The notes beneath the pieces are model-generated. The model had not been told where the DNA came from. It saw nothing but the letters and a program-made list of their open reading frames with translations, and did not search any database. DNA of 48,823 nucleotides from an uncultured Clostridia bacterium (GTDB taxonomy: Bacteria; Bacillota; Clostridia; JAAYHZ01): positions 1 through 48,823 of the forward strand of contig CALCRE010000060.1 of assembly GCA_937894465.1 (NCBI GenBank), written 5' to 3'. The position numbers and the translations under genes were made by a program. Within the stretch, counting starts at the first letter, position 1. Every line of letters begins with the position of its first letter. Positions 1 through 8,561 of the stretch are shown here, piece by piece.

Positions 1-758
1 TTCACGGCTTTCAGTGTGATTCCCGTTAATTTAGAAATGTTTTTATATGCAATTAACTCTTTATCTTCCTCAGAAATTCTGGCATAATCAATTAAAGCCC
101 TGTGTGCTCCCGGACTTTTAAAAGGCATATTTGTTCCAAAAACAAACCGGTGAGCACCGTACTTTTTAACCAAAAACTCTATGTTTTCATTACTTTGGAA
201 TGATGTAAAATCTGTGTATGTGTTCGGGTATTTGGATAAGAGACTATATATATATCTTTCTTGCCCCCATGATGCTCCTTGAATGATGACATGTAAACCG
301 GGATGCATCTCCAAAACAGTAATCAGTTCATTATATGATACTTCGGACCAGTCGATCAAAAGAGGAATACTTGCTTTCTCCAAGCCGGATAATTGTTTTC
401 CCACTGTGTCTTCATCAAATACATAAAAATGTCTTTTCGGAAACATCTTTGCCAGACGTATATTGTTTTCTTTCATTTGAGATATAAATGTATCTATGTC
501 CGGGAAATCACCGGCATTATCCGGCAGCAATACCCAACAACCATATAAGCGATCACTTTTTTTCATCTCATCTAATAAAAGCCTATTCCCATATTCCGGT
601 GAATAATGTTTTGCTAACCCATGGTATGCAAACGCTCCTGCAATCCCTGTACGATCCATTTCTCTTAAAATATCTTCTGTTTTCCACCTTTGTAAAGGAT
701 GCTTGTATGCATACTTACCAAGACATAAATCACAATCGAAATAAATTCTATTTCCCAT
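1..758 (-). CDS. Amidohydrolase-fold (TIM-barrel) protein, 3' end cut by window; metal site degenerate
   Basis: The frame is open from the window edge to an ATG at 758 preceded by GGAGGAGCT; about 252 codons are visible and the C-terminus lies outside. The protein resembles amidohydrolase-2 (PF04909-like) proteins: an N-terminal strand where HxH normally sits, a GIAGAFAYHG strand, a 'GLHVIIQGASWG' strand and a 'RFVFGTNMPF' strand near the end. The usual metal ligands are missing: the HxH position reads DCDLC (residues 8-12), and the late FGTD.P aspartate is Asn. So either a metal-independent relative or a non-catalytic TIM barrel; substrate unknown. No signal peptide, so cytoplasmic. The next minus-strand gene upstream is the solute-binding lipoprotein, separated by the hairpin at 844-891, so it is probably transcribed on its own. 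Confidence 0.75.
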   Translation of the reverse strand, partial: MGNRIYFDCDLCLGKYAYKHPLQRWKTEDILREMDRTGIAGAFAYHGLAKHYSPEYGNRLLLDEMKKSDRLYGCWVLLPDNAGDFPDIDTFISQMKENNIRLAKMFPKRHFYVFDEDTVGKQLSGLEKASIPLLIDWSEVSYNELITVLEMHPGLHVIIQGASWGQERYIYSLLSKYPNTYTDFTSFQSNENIEFLVKKYGAHRFVFGTNMPFKSPGAHRALIDYARISEEDKELIAYKNISKLTGITLKAV

Positions 759-843
759 AGAGCTCCTCCTAATGCATGTTAGACAGTACATGTCTAGATT
801 TTACCATAACTAATCTTTCGTTAACAGCAATCAAATAGAAAAA

Positions 844-891
844 GGGGACGCTTCTCAACCTTTTATGCACAAAAGATTGAGAAACGTCCCC
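844..891. repeat. Paired GGGGACG..TCTCAA inverted repeat, terminator-like
   Basis: GGGGACGCTTCTCAA (844-858) faces TTGAGAAACGTCCCC (877-891), and the inner bases CCTTTT/AAAAGA extend the stem, leaving a loop of about 6 nt. It starts 22 bases after the stop of the minus-strand lipoprotein gene; reading that strand, the stem ends in TTTT, so it would work as a rho-independent terminator. It belongs to the dispersed element also seen at 2903, 9380, 12995, 16190, 22997 and 34759. Confidence 0.8.
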
Positions 892-913
892 TATCTTAAT
901 TTTTCCCAACTTA

Positions 914-2755
914 TCATTTAACACTCTTGTAATACTTAAATGTCTTTATTTCATCATTATTCCATATTTTAACCCAATCGTCTAAACCGGCATTATAAAG
1001 TTGCTCTATATATTGCTCCCATTCCGTATCGATGTTTGCTATCTGTCCACCCCAAATTCTACCTGTAAAATCATTTATAACAGAGTTAATTTGTGCGATG
1101 GTCTCTTCACGAAGTAATTTAAATTCTTCATATATCTCAGATGGCATAGTGTATTGACTATACAATTTATCCGGTTGAATCCACAAACTATCACCGAACC
1201 AACCATCCGGACTATATACTTCCCAGTACTTTATGAATTGTGTATAGAATGCATCGTAATTAAAATATGCATTCAAATCAGACATAAAATTCAAGTTGCC
1301 GAATTGTCCGAACATTGTTGTTCCTTTTCCGGCATATTTCGGTGGAATCTTTGTGGCATCCGTGAAGATAATGGGACTGTCCAAAGGTTCTGAATGCCAA
1401 GTATAATGCACTCCTTCTATTCCCCATTTATATCGCATCCAATTCTCACCGAAGTAAGCATATTCAACCATTTGGAATATCCTTGCCAGTTTTTCATCCG
1501 GAACATCACCTACCAAATACATCATCGTGCTCCAGTTAAAAGGTTGATGTGGTCGATAATTGCCGTTTTCACCGGCAACGGGTGTTACAACGAATGTAGC
1601 ATCCGGTTCAACACCGTTCAGAATAGCTGCCGGAGGCCATTGATCTCCGTCGTTGTATCCAAGCCCTAATACTCTCGGTGGTCCTAATGTGTCAATAAAT
1701 CCGGTTCTTCCGGTATTCCATATAGCCCTCAATTCCAAATTGTACGCTATTTCTCCAGGTACCCATTTCATATATCCTTTGTCTAGCATCCTCATCAAAA
1801 AGCTTAAATTATCTTTGTATGGTGTATATGCAAAATATGGTACATAGTCGTTCGTCAAAGGATCCTTATAGAAATGGGCTCCGTCTTGGTCGAAACCGAA
1901 CATATTGTATGATATGTACCGATCATATGCGGAATTAGCAAAAGGTGAACCGTATGTATCATCCGCCCCATTACCATCCGGATCATCTTCGGTAAATGCT
2001 CTTAGAATTTCCTCGACTTCACTAATAGTAAACTTTGTAGTTGAAAAATATAACCTATCATTCCATCGTTCAGGGTTCAATGCACTTTCCATAACGACGA
2101 GATTATCAAGTTCATAACCTAAATTCTCCAACCAATCCAATCTCCATATGGGTACCCATCCGGTATGCCTGGACAACGGAGTATACATAGCCAATCCATA
2201 ATATTCATCTTCAGTTCCTTCAACTAAATTAAAACTTAGACCAAGCGGGTCTTCTTGGATTAGTTTATAATAGCTAGGATAGAACTGTTGAATCATTTTT
2301 AACGGCACTGTTCTGCCTAATCCATTGTCAAACATGTATTTCCCGGTGGTGTAATAAAAGCCGTAATCAGGAACATCACCGGCAGCAAGCATCATTTGAA
2401 CTTGCTGCATCTCTGATGAGCTTACAAGAATATTCCACATTCTGATATCAACATTAAATTTCTCTTCTAGCTCTACTTCATCCCATCTTCCATCCTCATA
2501 TAAGTGAGATGAATATGTGCCTACCAACCAATTAATTGTCATTTTCTCAGCAAAGGGATTCTCGATTTTCGTTGTAGTCTCTGGTTGAGTCGTAACTGCT
2601 GTTGTAGTAACTGCTTTTGTTGTGTCGGCTTTTGTTGTTTGGCTTTGTGCCACTGAACCGGTAGTTACACTCTCGTTAACTTCTCTTCCGGAAGAGCATG
2701 CGACCAAAGAAAAGAGAAGTATCAACGATACGAGGATTGAAATAATTCTTAACAT
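914..2755 (-). CDS. Extracellular solute-binding lipoprotein (family-1 type)
   Basis: 613 aa. The N-terminus is a lipoprotein signal: short hydrophobic stretch, lipobox LVAC with Cys20, then a Thr-rich linker (about residues 27-62) that would hold the domain off the membrane. The rest reads as a large family-1 substrate-binding protein of the type used by carbohydrate ABC importers, with 'FTEDDPDGNGADDTYG' (about residues 251-266), a DPDGNG loop typical of this group. Start chosen at ATG 2755 after GGGAGGAATAGT. No permease or ATPase gene is adjacent, so the transporter partner is elsewhere or the protein is an orphan sensor/receptor. A decayed copy of its 3' end lies at 3656-3783. A weak -10 (TAAAAT) lies about 25 bases upstream of the start. 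Ligand not predictable. Confidence 0.88.
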   Translation of the reverse strand: MLRIISILVSLILLFSLVACSSGREVNESVTTGSVAQSQTTKADTTKAVTTTAVTTQPETTTKIENPFAEKMTINWLVGTYSSHLYEDGRWDEVELEEKFNVDIRMWNILVSSSEMQQVQMMLAAGDVPDYGFYYTTGKYMFDNGLGRTVPLKMIQQFYPSYYKLIQEDPLGLSFNLVEGTEDEYYGLAMYTPLSRHTGWVPIWRLDWLENLGYELDNLVVMESALNPERWNDRLYFSTTKFTISEVEEILRAFTEDDPDGNGADDTYGSPFANSAYDRYISYNMFGFDQDGAHFYKDPLTNDYVPYFAYTPYKDNLSFLMRMLDKGYMKWVPGEIAYNLELRAIWNTGRTGFIDTLGPPRVLGLGYNDGDQWPPAAILNGVEPDATFVVTPVAGENGNYRPHQPFNWSTMMYLVGDVPDEKLARIFQMVEYAYFGENWMRYKWGIEGVHYTWHSEPLDSPIIFTDATKIPPKYAGKGTTMFGQFGNLNFMSDLNAYFNYDAFYTQFIKYWEVYSPDGWFGDSLWIQPDKLYSQYTMPSEIYEEFKLLREETIAQINSVINDFTGRIWGGQIANIDTEWEQYIEQLYNAGLDDWVKIWNNDEIKTFKYYKSVK

Positions 2756-2825
2756 ACTATTCCTCCCATATCTTTTTTATCATTTTACATCATTGGTTAA
2801 TTTAAGTAAATAGGGTTATTTGTCC

Positions 2826-2837
2826 TATCTTAAGATA
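2826..2837. promoter_or_regulatory. 12-bp perfect palindrome upstream of the lipoprotein gene, possible operator
   Basis: TATCTTAAGATA is a perfect palindrome about 70 bases upstream of the solute-binding protein start. It could be an operator, but AT-rich palindromes of this size also arise by chance; no factor can be named. Confidence 0.2.
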
Positions 2838-2902
2838 AATATCTTTTTTTAAATAATCATTTGTTCTTAATCTGTTATTGAGATTGTTCTCGAATTATAA
2901 AA

Positions 2903-2950
2903 GGGGACACATCTCAACTTTTCATATGGAAAAAGTTGAGATGCGTCCCC
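2903..2950. repeat. Paired GGGGACAC/TCTCAAC inverted repeat, terminator-like
   Basis: GGGGACACATCTCAACTTTT (2903-2922) pairs with AAAAGTTGAGATGCGTCCCC (2931-2950) with one mismatch and an 8-nt loop. It begins 5 bases after the stop of the zinc-ribbon gene (minus strand) and is followed on that strand by TTTT, so it should terminate that transcript. Same element as 844-891; here the internal bases have co-varied (ACAT/ATGC side), keeping the stem. Confidence 0.8.
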
Positions 2951-2954
2951 TTTC

Positions 2955-3518
2955 TTACACAACCTTTTTCCCCAATCTTTTTGCTAATTCCATTATGCCG
3001 CTATCAATAACTTCGCTTATAATAAATTGTCGTCTGGCTTCATCTTTAGGATTGTAGAAATTCCTATCTTTGAATTCATAGATTTGGTCAGCATATGCGA
3101 CAGCAATACAGAAATAATTTTCAGTTTCGAGCCATACATTTTGCATCATTTTGTTAATCTCTATGAGTATTGAAGTGGGATCATTAAAATTCCAAGTTTC
3201 CAGATTCACCTTATTAAATTTTGCATGGGTCATAACACCGTCCGCCATAGCATAAACTGCTTGCTTCTTTGATATTGTCAGGTACTTTACTTCCTGTTCT
3301 GTGAAAAAACGTGTCGTATAAATTTCACTTGGATTAAAAAAGTATCCGTCGCCAAATTCATCCGTATGATCAAATGAAAATTCGTCCATAGGTAGTTTTA
3401 CACAGCACTCTGCGCCACATTTTTGACAATAAAAGAATGCACCTAAGTCATCCACAAAAACATTCACTTTTTTATGAAAGTGACCGCAGTCACGACATTC
3501 TTGTTCAATGGTATACAT
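2955..3518 (-). CDS. Zinc-ribbon protein of unknown function
   Basis: 187 aa from ATG 3518, which has GGAG 8 bases upstream; a TTG two codons earlier is less likely. Residues 8-40 carry two Cys pairs, CRDCG and CQKCGAEC, spaced like a zinc ribbon. The remainder is soluble alpha/beta sequence with the stretch 'ISKKQAVYAMADGVMTH' and no membrane segment. It resembles CpXC-type proteins in having an N-terminal Cys ribbon followed by a globular domain, but I do not recognise the family. Probably monocistronic: terminator-like repeat downstream, another terminator and a pseudogene upstream. Confidence 0.7.
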   Translation of the reverse strand: MYTIEQECRDCGHFHKKVNVFVDDLGAFFYCQKCGAECCVKLPMDEFSFDHTDEFGDGYFFNPSEIYTTRFFTEQEVKYLTISKKQAVYAMADGVMTHAKFNKVNLETWNFNDPTSILIEINKMMQNVWLETENYFCIAVAYADQIYEFKDRNFYNPKDEARRQFIISEVIDSGIMELAKRLGKKVV

Positions 3519-3609
3519 AAGCAAAGCTCCTTTTATTTATTATCTATTTATATTCCGAAGGAGAACAATATTGTAATCCTCGACAAAAAGAAATTGCTCT
3601 GTATTGAAA

Positions 3610-3638
3610 AAGACTATTTAAACCAAATAGCCTTTTTT
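3610..3638. terminator. Bidirectional rho-independent terminator
   Basis: CTATTT (3614-3619) and AAATAG (3625-3630) form the core stem, extended by A/T pairs, with TTTTTT on the plus side (3633-3638) and a T-run on the minus side. It lies just downstream of the broken lipoprotein tail (minus strand), as expected for its original terminator. Confidence 0.5.
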
Positions 3639-3655
3639 ATCAATAGCTCATTACT

Positions 3656-3783
3656 CTATACTTTATAATACTCAAATATTTTTATTTCATCGCTATTACA
3701 GAATTCAACCCAATCGCTAAGACCCACTATAAAGTTGTTCGATGTATTGCTATAATTCCGTATTTATATTAGAAATTATTTGC
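3656..3783 (-). pseudogene. Decayed 3' end of a second solute-binding lipoprotein gene
   Basis: Read on the minus strand this gives 'NINTEL-stop-QYIEQLYSG', then after a frameshift 'DWVEFCNSDEIKIFEYYKV-stop'. That matches the last ~40 residues of the 914-2755 lipoprotein (NIDTEWEQYIEQLYNAG...DDWVKIWNNDEIKTFKYYK) almost residue for residue, with Trp turned into TAG and one indel. Homology fades beyond about 3785. It shows a tandem duplication of the lipoprotein gene in which one copy was nearly all deleted. The rest of the gap from 3519 to 3936 holds only a terminator and AT-rich sequence with no supported gene. Confidence 0.8.
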
Positions 3784-3936
3784 TTCTTCGGTAATCCTCG
3801 GTATGATATTGTTTTTAACATCTATATTTGTTACAGTAATATTAAAATACGAAAATCAAATTTTAAATTTCCTACTATTCAATGTTTATTATCTAAAAAG
3901 AAAAGTATGAAATTTATAATTGCAAAGGAGTAGGGT

Positions 3937-5745
3937 ATGAAATATCAGGAATTAGGTTATCCTTGCAGGAACTTCTGTGTCATGGCATCGGAGACTTTTT
4001 TAGACCCACTGGACAATCGGCGTAAATTTGCAATATCCAGTTTTGTCGCAAGCGGTACCGGGATCATTGTTATTATTGATATTGAATCCGGGCAAGGTGA
4101 AAGAATCGAACTGCCAAAAGATGAAGGCGCTTGGGCTTTGTATTGTTGGAACAATGAAAAGCTATTAATCGGAACCTGTTCAAGATACGGTTTTCTTCAT
4201 TGTTTGGATCTTAAGACAAGAACATGGTCGCCGTCATTAAGAGATGAAAAAGAAACCTATATTTGGAATTTGGTTGAAGGTTCCGACGGAAAAATCTATG
4301 GAGGAACTTATCCCGGAGGCGTTTTGCTTCGGTACGATCCTGTGGGACACAAACTCGAGAATATGGGTAGAATGTCACCTGATGAAAAAAACAACTACAC
4401 CCGACCTTTATATAACGGGGTTGACGGCAGAATATTTTTAACATCCGGATATAACAGCACCCATATGGTTTCATGGGATATCGAAAAGGAAAAATATATG
4501 AAGTTCGGACACGACGGCTGTATGGTCAAAGAAGCCAATCAACACTTTGTATGCGGTATCAATGAAAAGACCAAGGAATTAACTTTTTATCATCCTTATA
4601 CTCTTGAGCAAATTGAAGATGCCGTTCAATATGAATCCATTGATTTGACATGTATAAAGAATCCAGCCATAAAAGAATATTTGAAATCCTTCAAATTGAC
4701 CAGAGAACATGGAGGTCCTAATGTACGAAAACCAAAATGGGATGACGGTACAGTAAAATGCGGCACAGCAGGTCAAAGCTACTATATAGAGCAACCGGAT
4801 GGATCTCGCCAATACAAACGAATTCCCGTAGAAGCTCCCCCCACTGCCATTTTAGGTCTTGCCTATGACGGTAAAGGAAAGATTTGGGGATCCAGCGGGT
4901 TCGGTCAAACTATTTTTTCATACGATACACAAACCGGAGAATATTTTAATACCATAGAAGTGGCCAATGCCGGTGGTGAAGTATATGGTATTTGCCCTGT
5001 AGAAGATCGACTATATCTCACCAGTTATTGCGGAGGAGAACATACGGTATATTATCCGAACATGCCATGGAACAAAGGAGAAAATCCAAAAACCATTGAA
5101 GAGTTGCGTCCTCGATATATTCGACCACATAGTAAAAGTGTGATCGGTGCCGATGGTTATGTGTGGACAGGTTGGTGGGCAGATTATGGTACTTACGGCG
5201 GTGCAATCAGTAAAATTGATGTACAAACAGATCAAGTCACCATTTATGAAAGTCCCGTACCGGATCAAGGTATCGAATCCATTGTCGCCGGAACAAATGG
5301 TATTATATTTTCTACAACCGGACACGGAAACGGCCTTCCGAGCAGAAATATTCCTTTGTGGCTAGTAAAGATGAATTATACGGGAGAAACCTTATGGAAA
5401 AAAGAATATGACGTCAAATATGGAATCGGACCGATGGCTATAGTCGGTGATTATTTATTTGTAAGACTAGGAAGTGAATTTGCAGTGTTTGATACGGTTG
5501 ATATGAGTCAAGTCACAACCCTTACATATCCGATTACAAACAAAGGTCGTCCTTTGACCGGACTACTAGCATATAATCATGAGACTTTGGTGGTATTTCA
5601 TTGTCAAGAAGCCTTGTTTGTGAAGGTTCCTGAGTTTACGATCTCAAAAAAGGTTGAAACAGGCAGTGATATTCATTATGCAATCACAGGTGACCATCAA
5701 CAGATTTATTTTGCAAAAGGATCCTTGCTGTGTAAGTTAGGATAA
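3937..5745 (+). CDS. Cytoplasmic beta-propeller protein (NHL/SMP-30/Vgb-like repeats)
   Basis: 602 aa, ATG preceded by AAAGGAGTAGGGT. The protein consists of repeated blade-like units with the pattern 'DGKIYGGTYPGGVLLRYDP' (about residues 117-135), 'DGKGKIWGSSGFGQTIFSYD' (about 310-330), 'DRLYLTSYCGGEH' (about 355-367) and 'DGYVWTGWWADYGTYGGAISKID' (about 405-428). Gly-Tyr/Trp-rich strands ending in YD or KID are typical of seven-bladed propellers. No signal peptide or catalytic motif is visible, so it may bind a ligand or act as a lactonase-like enzyme or scaffold. Monocistronic, closed by the hairpin at 5770. Similar propellers accompany carbohydrate genes, but function cannot be named. Confidence 0.75.
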   Translation: MKYQELGYPCRNFCVMASETFLDPLDNRRKFAISSFVASGTGIIVIIDIESGQGERIELPKDEGAWALYCWNNEKLLIGTCSRYGFLHCLDLKTRTWSPSLRDEKETYIWNLVEGSDGKIYGGTYPGGVLLRYDPVGHKLENMGRMSPDEKNNYTRPLYNGVDGRIFLTSGYNSTHMVSWDIEKEKYMKFGHDGCMVKEANQHFVCGINEKTKELTFYHPYTLEQIEDAVQYESIDLTCIKNPAIKEYLKSFKLTREHGGPNVRKPKWDDGTVKCGTAGQSYYIEQPDGSRQYKRIPVEAPPTAILGLAYDGKGKIWGSSGFGQTIFSYDTQTGEYFNTIEVANAGGEVYGICPVEDRLYLTSYCGGEHTVYYPNMPWNKGENPKTIEELRPRYIRPHSKSVIGADGYVWTGWWADYGTYGGAISKIDVQTDQVTIYESPVPDQGIESIVAGTNGIIFSTTGHGNGLPSRNIPLWLVKMNYTGETLWKKEYDVKYGIGPMAIVGDYLFVRLGSEFAVFDTVDMSQVTTLTYPITNKGRPLTGLLAYNHETLVVFHCQEALFVKVPEFTISKKVETGSDIHYAITGDHQQIYFAKGSLLCKLG

Positions 5746-5769
5746 TCTTTTTTATAGAAAAACATTTAA

Positions 5770-5795
5770 GCGACACAAAAATTGTGTCGCTTTTA
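5770..5795. terminator. Bidirectional terminator between convergent genes
   Basis: GCGACACAA, a short A-rich loop and TTGTGTCGC (5770-5790) followed by TTTTATTTT on the plus strand. It ends the beta-propeller gene and overlaps the end of the convergent MFS gene. Confidence 0.85.
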
Positions 5796-7166
5796 TTTTG
5801 CTTGCCCCGATTTGTACCCGGCCAAAGAAAAGAATATACCGATAAAACATACTATCGTCATGATTAAAAAGGTGAGTTTAACGGCTGATAGCAGTTCTAG
5901 GGAATGGCTAACCTTGATTTGACCGGCACCGATATAAGCGGTTAAAATTGAGGTTGCCAATCCCATACTCAATGTTTGGCCTATGGTACGTGCAGATCCT
6001 AAAATTCCGGAAGCCGTGCCGTAATATCGGTTTTCCACTGAACTCATAATGGCATTTGTATTCGGTGAAGTAAAAAATGCAAATCCCAGACCGATCACCA
6101 ACAAAGCAAATATAACGGTAACAACACTCGTAACGGGACTTAAAAAGATGAAGAACGAAAGACCTAGCGTAGTAACAGCCATTCCAACAGAGGCAATCTT
6201 TTGGGGATGCATTTTGTCCGATAGCATTCCGGTAATCGGAGATAATAAAGCCATAATAATAGGTTGTGCCATCAACACTAGACCTGCTTGAGCAGGATTA
6301 TAACCTTCTAATATCTGTAAATATAAGCTGATTAAAAAACTGATGGCAAAAGTTGCACAATAATTGATCAATGCTGCAAGACAAGAAAAAGAGAGTGTTT
6401 TGTTTTCTTTTAACAATCGAATATCCAATACTGGATACAGAACCTTTTTTTCAACTTTGACGAATAAGAAAGCAGACAAAACACCAAACGCGATCAACAA
6501 CCATCCATATCCGGTGCTTATAAATGAAAATCCTGCAACAATTCCTAAAACGGAAAAACCGAAAATGATAGAGCCTGCATAATCGACTTTTTCGTCCTTT
6601 GTTACCATCCATTCCTCTTTCACTGTTAATAATAATACAAAGGCCAAAAGAACGACACACGCAATGAAAATAAAGATGCTTCTCCAACCTAAATGCTTTG
6701 TCAATAAACCTCCTAAATAAGGACCGGAGGAAAGCCCCACATATGTCATTGCAACATTCAACCCTAAAGCTTTTCCTCTTTGACCTGCAGGATAAACACA
6801 AGTCAATATTGAAACAACAGTAACGGTAACGGTAGCGCTGCTTATTCCTTGCAGTATTCTACCTGATATCAGCAATAGAGCATTACCGGAGATACCGCAT
6901 AAGAAAGACGCGAGGGTAAACACAAATAATCCTATGAGAAGGAGTTTTTTTCTTCCGATGAGATCCGCTAGCTTACCAAAGGGAAGAACAAAGATTGCCA
7001 TAGAAAGTGTGTACGATAGGACCACCCAATTCAGTAATACGGAGTTCATGGGTAAATCACTATTGATTGCAGGCAGAGCGATGTTTACCGACGATGTCAT
7101 GAAAGGTATGATAAATGCCCCTAGGCTTGTTACGATCAGTATGATCTTTTTATACTTATTATGCAT
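5793..7166 (-). CDS. MFS drug efflux transporter, DHA2 (14-TM, EmrB/QacA) family
   Basis: 457 aa, almost entirely hydrophobic helices. MFS motif A, GKLADLIGRKK, sits in the loop after the second membrane segment (about residues 63-73), and the DHA2-type motif near LNWVVLSYTL is at about 45-54. Motif C region 'GLSSGPYLGGLLTKHLGWRSIF' (about 147-168) carries the antiporter G..xGP.xGG signature. Expected to export drugs or other hydrophobic cations using the proton gradient. RBS AAAGGTGG 3 bases before ATG 7166. It follows the GNAT gene by 10 bases, so the two form one transcript, perhaps modification plus export of a toxic compound. Exact substrate unknown. Confidence 0.9.
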   Translation of the reverse strand: MHNKYKKIILIVTSLGAFIIPFMTSSVNIALPAINSDLPMNSVLLNWVVLSYTLSMAIFVLPFGKLADLIGRKKLLLIGLFVFTLASFLCGISGNALLLISGRILQGISSATVTVTVVSILTCVYPAGQRGKALGLNVAMTYVGLSSGPYLGGLLTKHLGWRSIFIFIACVVLLAFVLLLTVKEEWMVTKDEKVDYAGSIIFGFSVLGIVAGFSFISTGYGWLLIAFGVLSAFLFVKVEKKVLYPVLDIRLLKENKTLSFSCLAALINYCATFAISFLISLYLQILEGYNPAQAGLVLMAQPIIMALLSPITGMLSDKMHPQKIASVGMAVTTLGLSFFIFLSPVTSVVTVIFALLVIGLGFAFFTSPNTNAIMSSVENRYYGTASGILGSARTIGQTLSMGLATSILTAYIGAGQIKVSHSLELLSAVKLTFLIMTIVCFIGIFFSLAGYKSGQAK

Positions 7167-7176
7167 AAACCACCTT

Positions 7177-7644
7177 TTAGGATAAAGTCTTTACCATGAT
7201 CAAACAAGGATTTTGTTCATTCCAAATTTCTTTAAATTCATCCAATGGGAAAAAACCAACGTTCCTATAAAAAGCTCTTGTTCTTGCATAGTAAAGATCA
7301 TCGCTGGAGTCACCTACTGTTTTCACCATAAAAAATTTATATTCATTTTTCGTTAGATATTCTTCCGCGGCCCCTATCAGCATACAACCGATACCCTGTC
7401 TGTGAAATTCCTCTAATATCCCCACCAAAAACAGTTCAGCAGTAAAGGGATTAACATGTCGAAGACAAATAAACCCTATAACCTTCCCATGAAAAATTGC
7501 AGCATAAAAAATTTTGTCTCTTACATCCTTCATATATTCTTGAATTGATGACTCAATTCCAAACCAATTCGGAAGTTTGTGCAAGATCTCATCCGTAATG
7601 TTCATCTTTTGCGTTTCATCAATAATTTCAATGATATCAATCAT
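7177..7644 (-). CDS. GNAT-family N-acetyltransferase
   Basis: 155 aa. The acetyl-CoA pyrophosphate loop is the Q/RxxGxG/A motif 'RQGIGCMLIGAAEEYL' (about residues 92-107), preceded by the beta4 strand 'AELFLVGILEEF' and followed by 'RAFYRNVGFFPLDEF' (about 129-143), the usual C-terminal AFYxxxGF strand. Substrate unknown. First gene of an operon with the DHA2 efflux pump (10-bp gap). RBS GAGGTGG, ATG 7644. An extended -10 promoter lies at 7682-7690. Confidence 0.88.
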   Translation of the reverse strand: MIDIIEIIDETQKMNITDEILHKLPNWFGIESSIQEYMKDVRDKIFYAAIFHGKVIGFICLRHVNPFTAELFLVGILEEFHRQGIGCMLIGAAEEYLTKNEYKFFMVKTVGDSSDDLYYARTRAFYRNVGFFPLDEFKEIWNEQNPCLIMVKTLS

Positions 7645-7681
7645 GTATCCACCTCACTGAGCGTTGTAACTGCTTTTTCAT

Positions 7682-7690
7682 ATTGTAGCA
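7682..7690 (-). promoter_or_regulatory. Extended -10 promoter for the GNAT-MFS operon
   Basis: On the minus strand TGCTACAAT, an extended -10 (TGn + TACAAT), sits about 38 bases before the GNAT start. No good -35 box is present, consistent with an extended -10 promoter. Confidence 0.4.
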
Positions 7691-7727
7691 TAAATAAAAT
7701 CCTGTTCCTGAACTATCTCGTATTCAT

Positions 7728-7757
7728 GTAACAATGTTAACATAACCGTAATATAAT
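7728..7757 (+). promoter_or_regulatory. Sigma-A-like promoter for the LysM-YkuD gene
   Basis: GTAACA (7728-7733), 18-base spacer, TATAAT (7752-7757), about 18 bases before the first start codon. The -10 is perfect, the -35 weak. Divergent from the GNAT-MFS promoter. Confidence 0.45.
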
Positions 7758-7775
7758 GTATATGAAAAGGAATTA

Positions 7776-8483
7776 ATGGAGATTAAAATGAATTACATAC
7801 ATTATAACGGCGGCTGCCCCGCTGGTTTTATCTCATATACCATACAACCCGGTGACACTTTATATGAACTTGCACAACGTTTCAATGTTACCGTCAATGA
7901 TATTATAGCCGCAAATCCCGGATTGTTACCGGAAAGCTTACAAGTGGCCCGTATAATATGTATCCCTAGAAGTGATTCAGATCCGGCATGCCCGACTTCA
8001 AATTTCTATGTGATCCAAAATCAAGATACTTTGTCGGCCATTGCAAAAGCATTTCAAATATCGATAAAAAGTATAGTAGATGTCAATCCGGGCATCGTCC
8101 CTGAATCTCTTCGGATCGGGCAAATGATTTGCTTGCCCTTGTCACCTTTACCATATTTGCTTACCATCAGCTTGAATGCGAAAACATTGTCTTTTTATCG
8201 ACAGGGTATATTTGTCAAAACTTATCCGGTTGCCATCGGAAAACCTTCTACACCCAGTCCCCAAGGCACATTTACCATTGTAAACAAAGTATTTAATCCC
8301 GGTGGACCCTACGGTACACGTTGGATGGGCCTATCAGCCAGGGGATACGGCATTCACGGTACAAACAATCCTATATCGATTGGAACGAGAGCATCGAACG
8401 GATGTATCCGGATGTATAATCAGGACGTTAACGAATTGTATTCACAAGTACTTGTAGGAACTACCGTAAAGATCTATAAATGA
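7776..8483 (+). CDS. LysM-LysM-YkuD L,D-transpeptidase
   Basis: 235 aa. Two LysM domains (about residues 20-63, starting YTIQPGDTLYELAQRF, and about 73-117, YVIQNQDTLSAIAKAF) precede a YkuD catalytic domain (about 125-234) with 'GIHGTNN' and the active-site 'SNGCIRM' (Cys about 210). LysM binds peptidoglycan; YkuD forms 3-3 crosslinks or edits the wall. There is no signal peptide, as in B. subtilis YkuD, which is spore-associated, so a sporulation role is plausible but inferred. Two starts are possible: ATG 7776 (AAAAGG before it) and ATG 7788 (GGAGA before it, inside the first codons). Monocistronic; terminator at 8521. Confidence 0.92.
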   Translation: MEIKMNYIHYNGGCPAGFISYTIQPGDTLYELAQRFNVTVNDIIAANPGLLPESLQVARIICIPRSDSDPACPTSNFYVIQNQDTLSAIAKAFQISIKSIVDVNPGIVPESLRIGQMICLPLSPLPYLLTISLNAKTLSFYRQGIFVKTYPVAIGKPSTPSPQGTFTIVNKVFNPGGPYGTRWMGLSARGYGIHGTNNPISIGTRASNGCIRMYNQDVNELYSQVLVGTTVKIYK

Positions 8484-8520
8484 AAGTAAAAAAATTAAAT
8501 TTATTTAGAAACATTATGGT

Positions 8521-8557
8521 CCGCTGTAACAAGATAAATTCCTGTTACAGCGGCTAG
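8521..8557 (+). terminator. Terminator after the L,D-transpeptidase gene
   Basis: CCGCTGTAACA (8521-8531) and TGTTACAGCGG (8543-8553) form a perfect 11-bp stem with an 11-nt loop, followed by CTAGATTTT. It lies between convergent genes and may serve both. Confidence 0.75.
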
Positions 8558-8561
8558 ATTT

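Noticed and set aside
488..760. A plus-strand 90-codon frame over the amidohydrolase
   Set aside because: Shadow of the better-supported minus-strand gene; no ribosome site.
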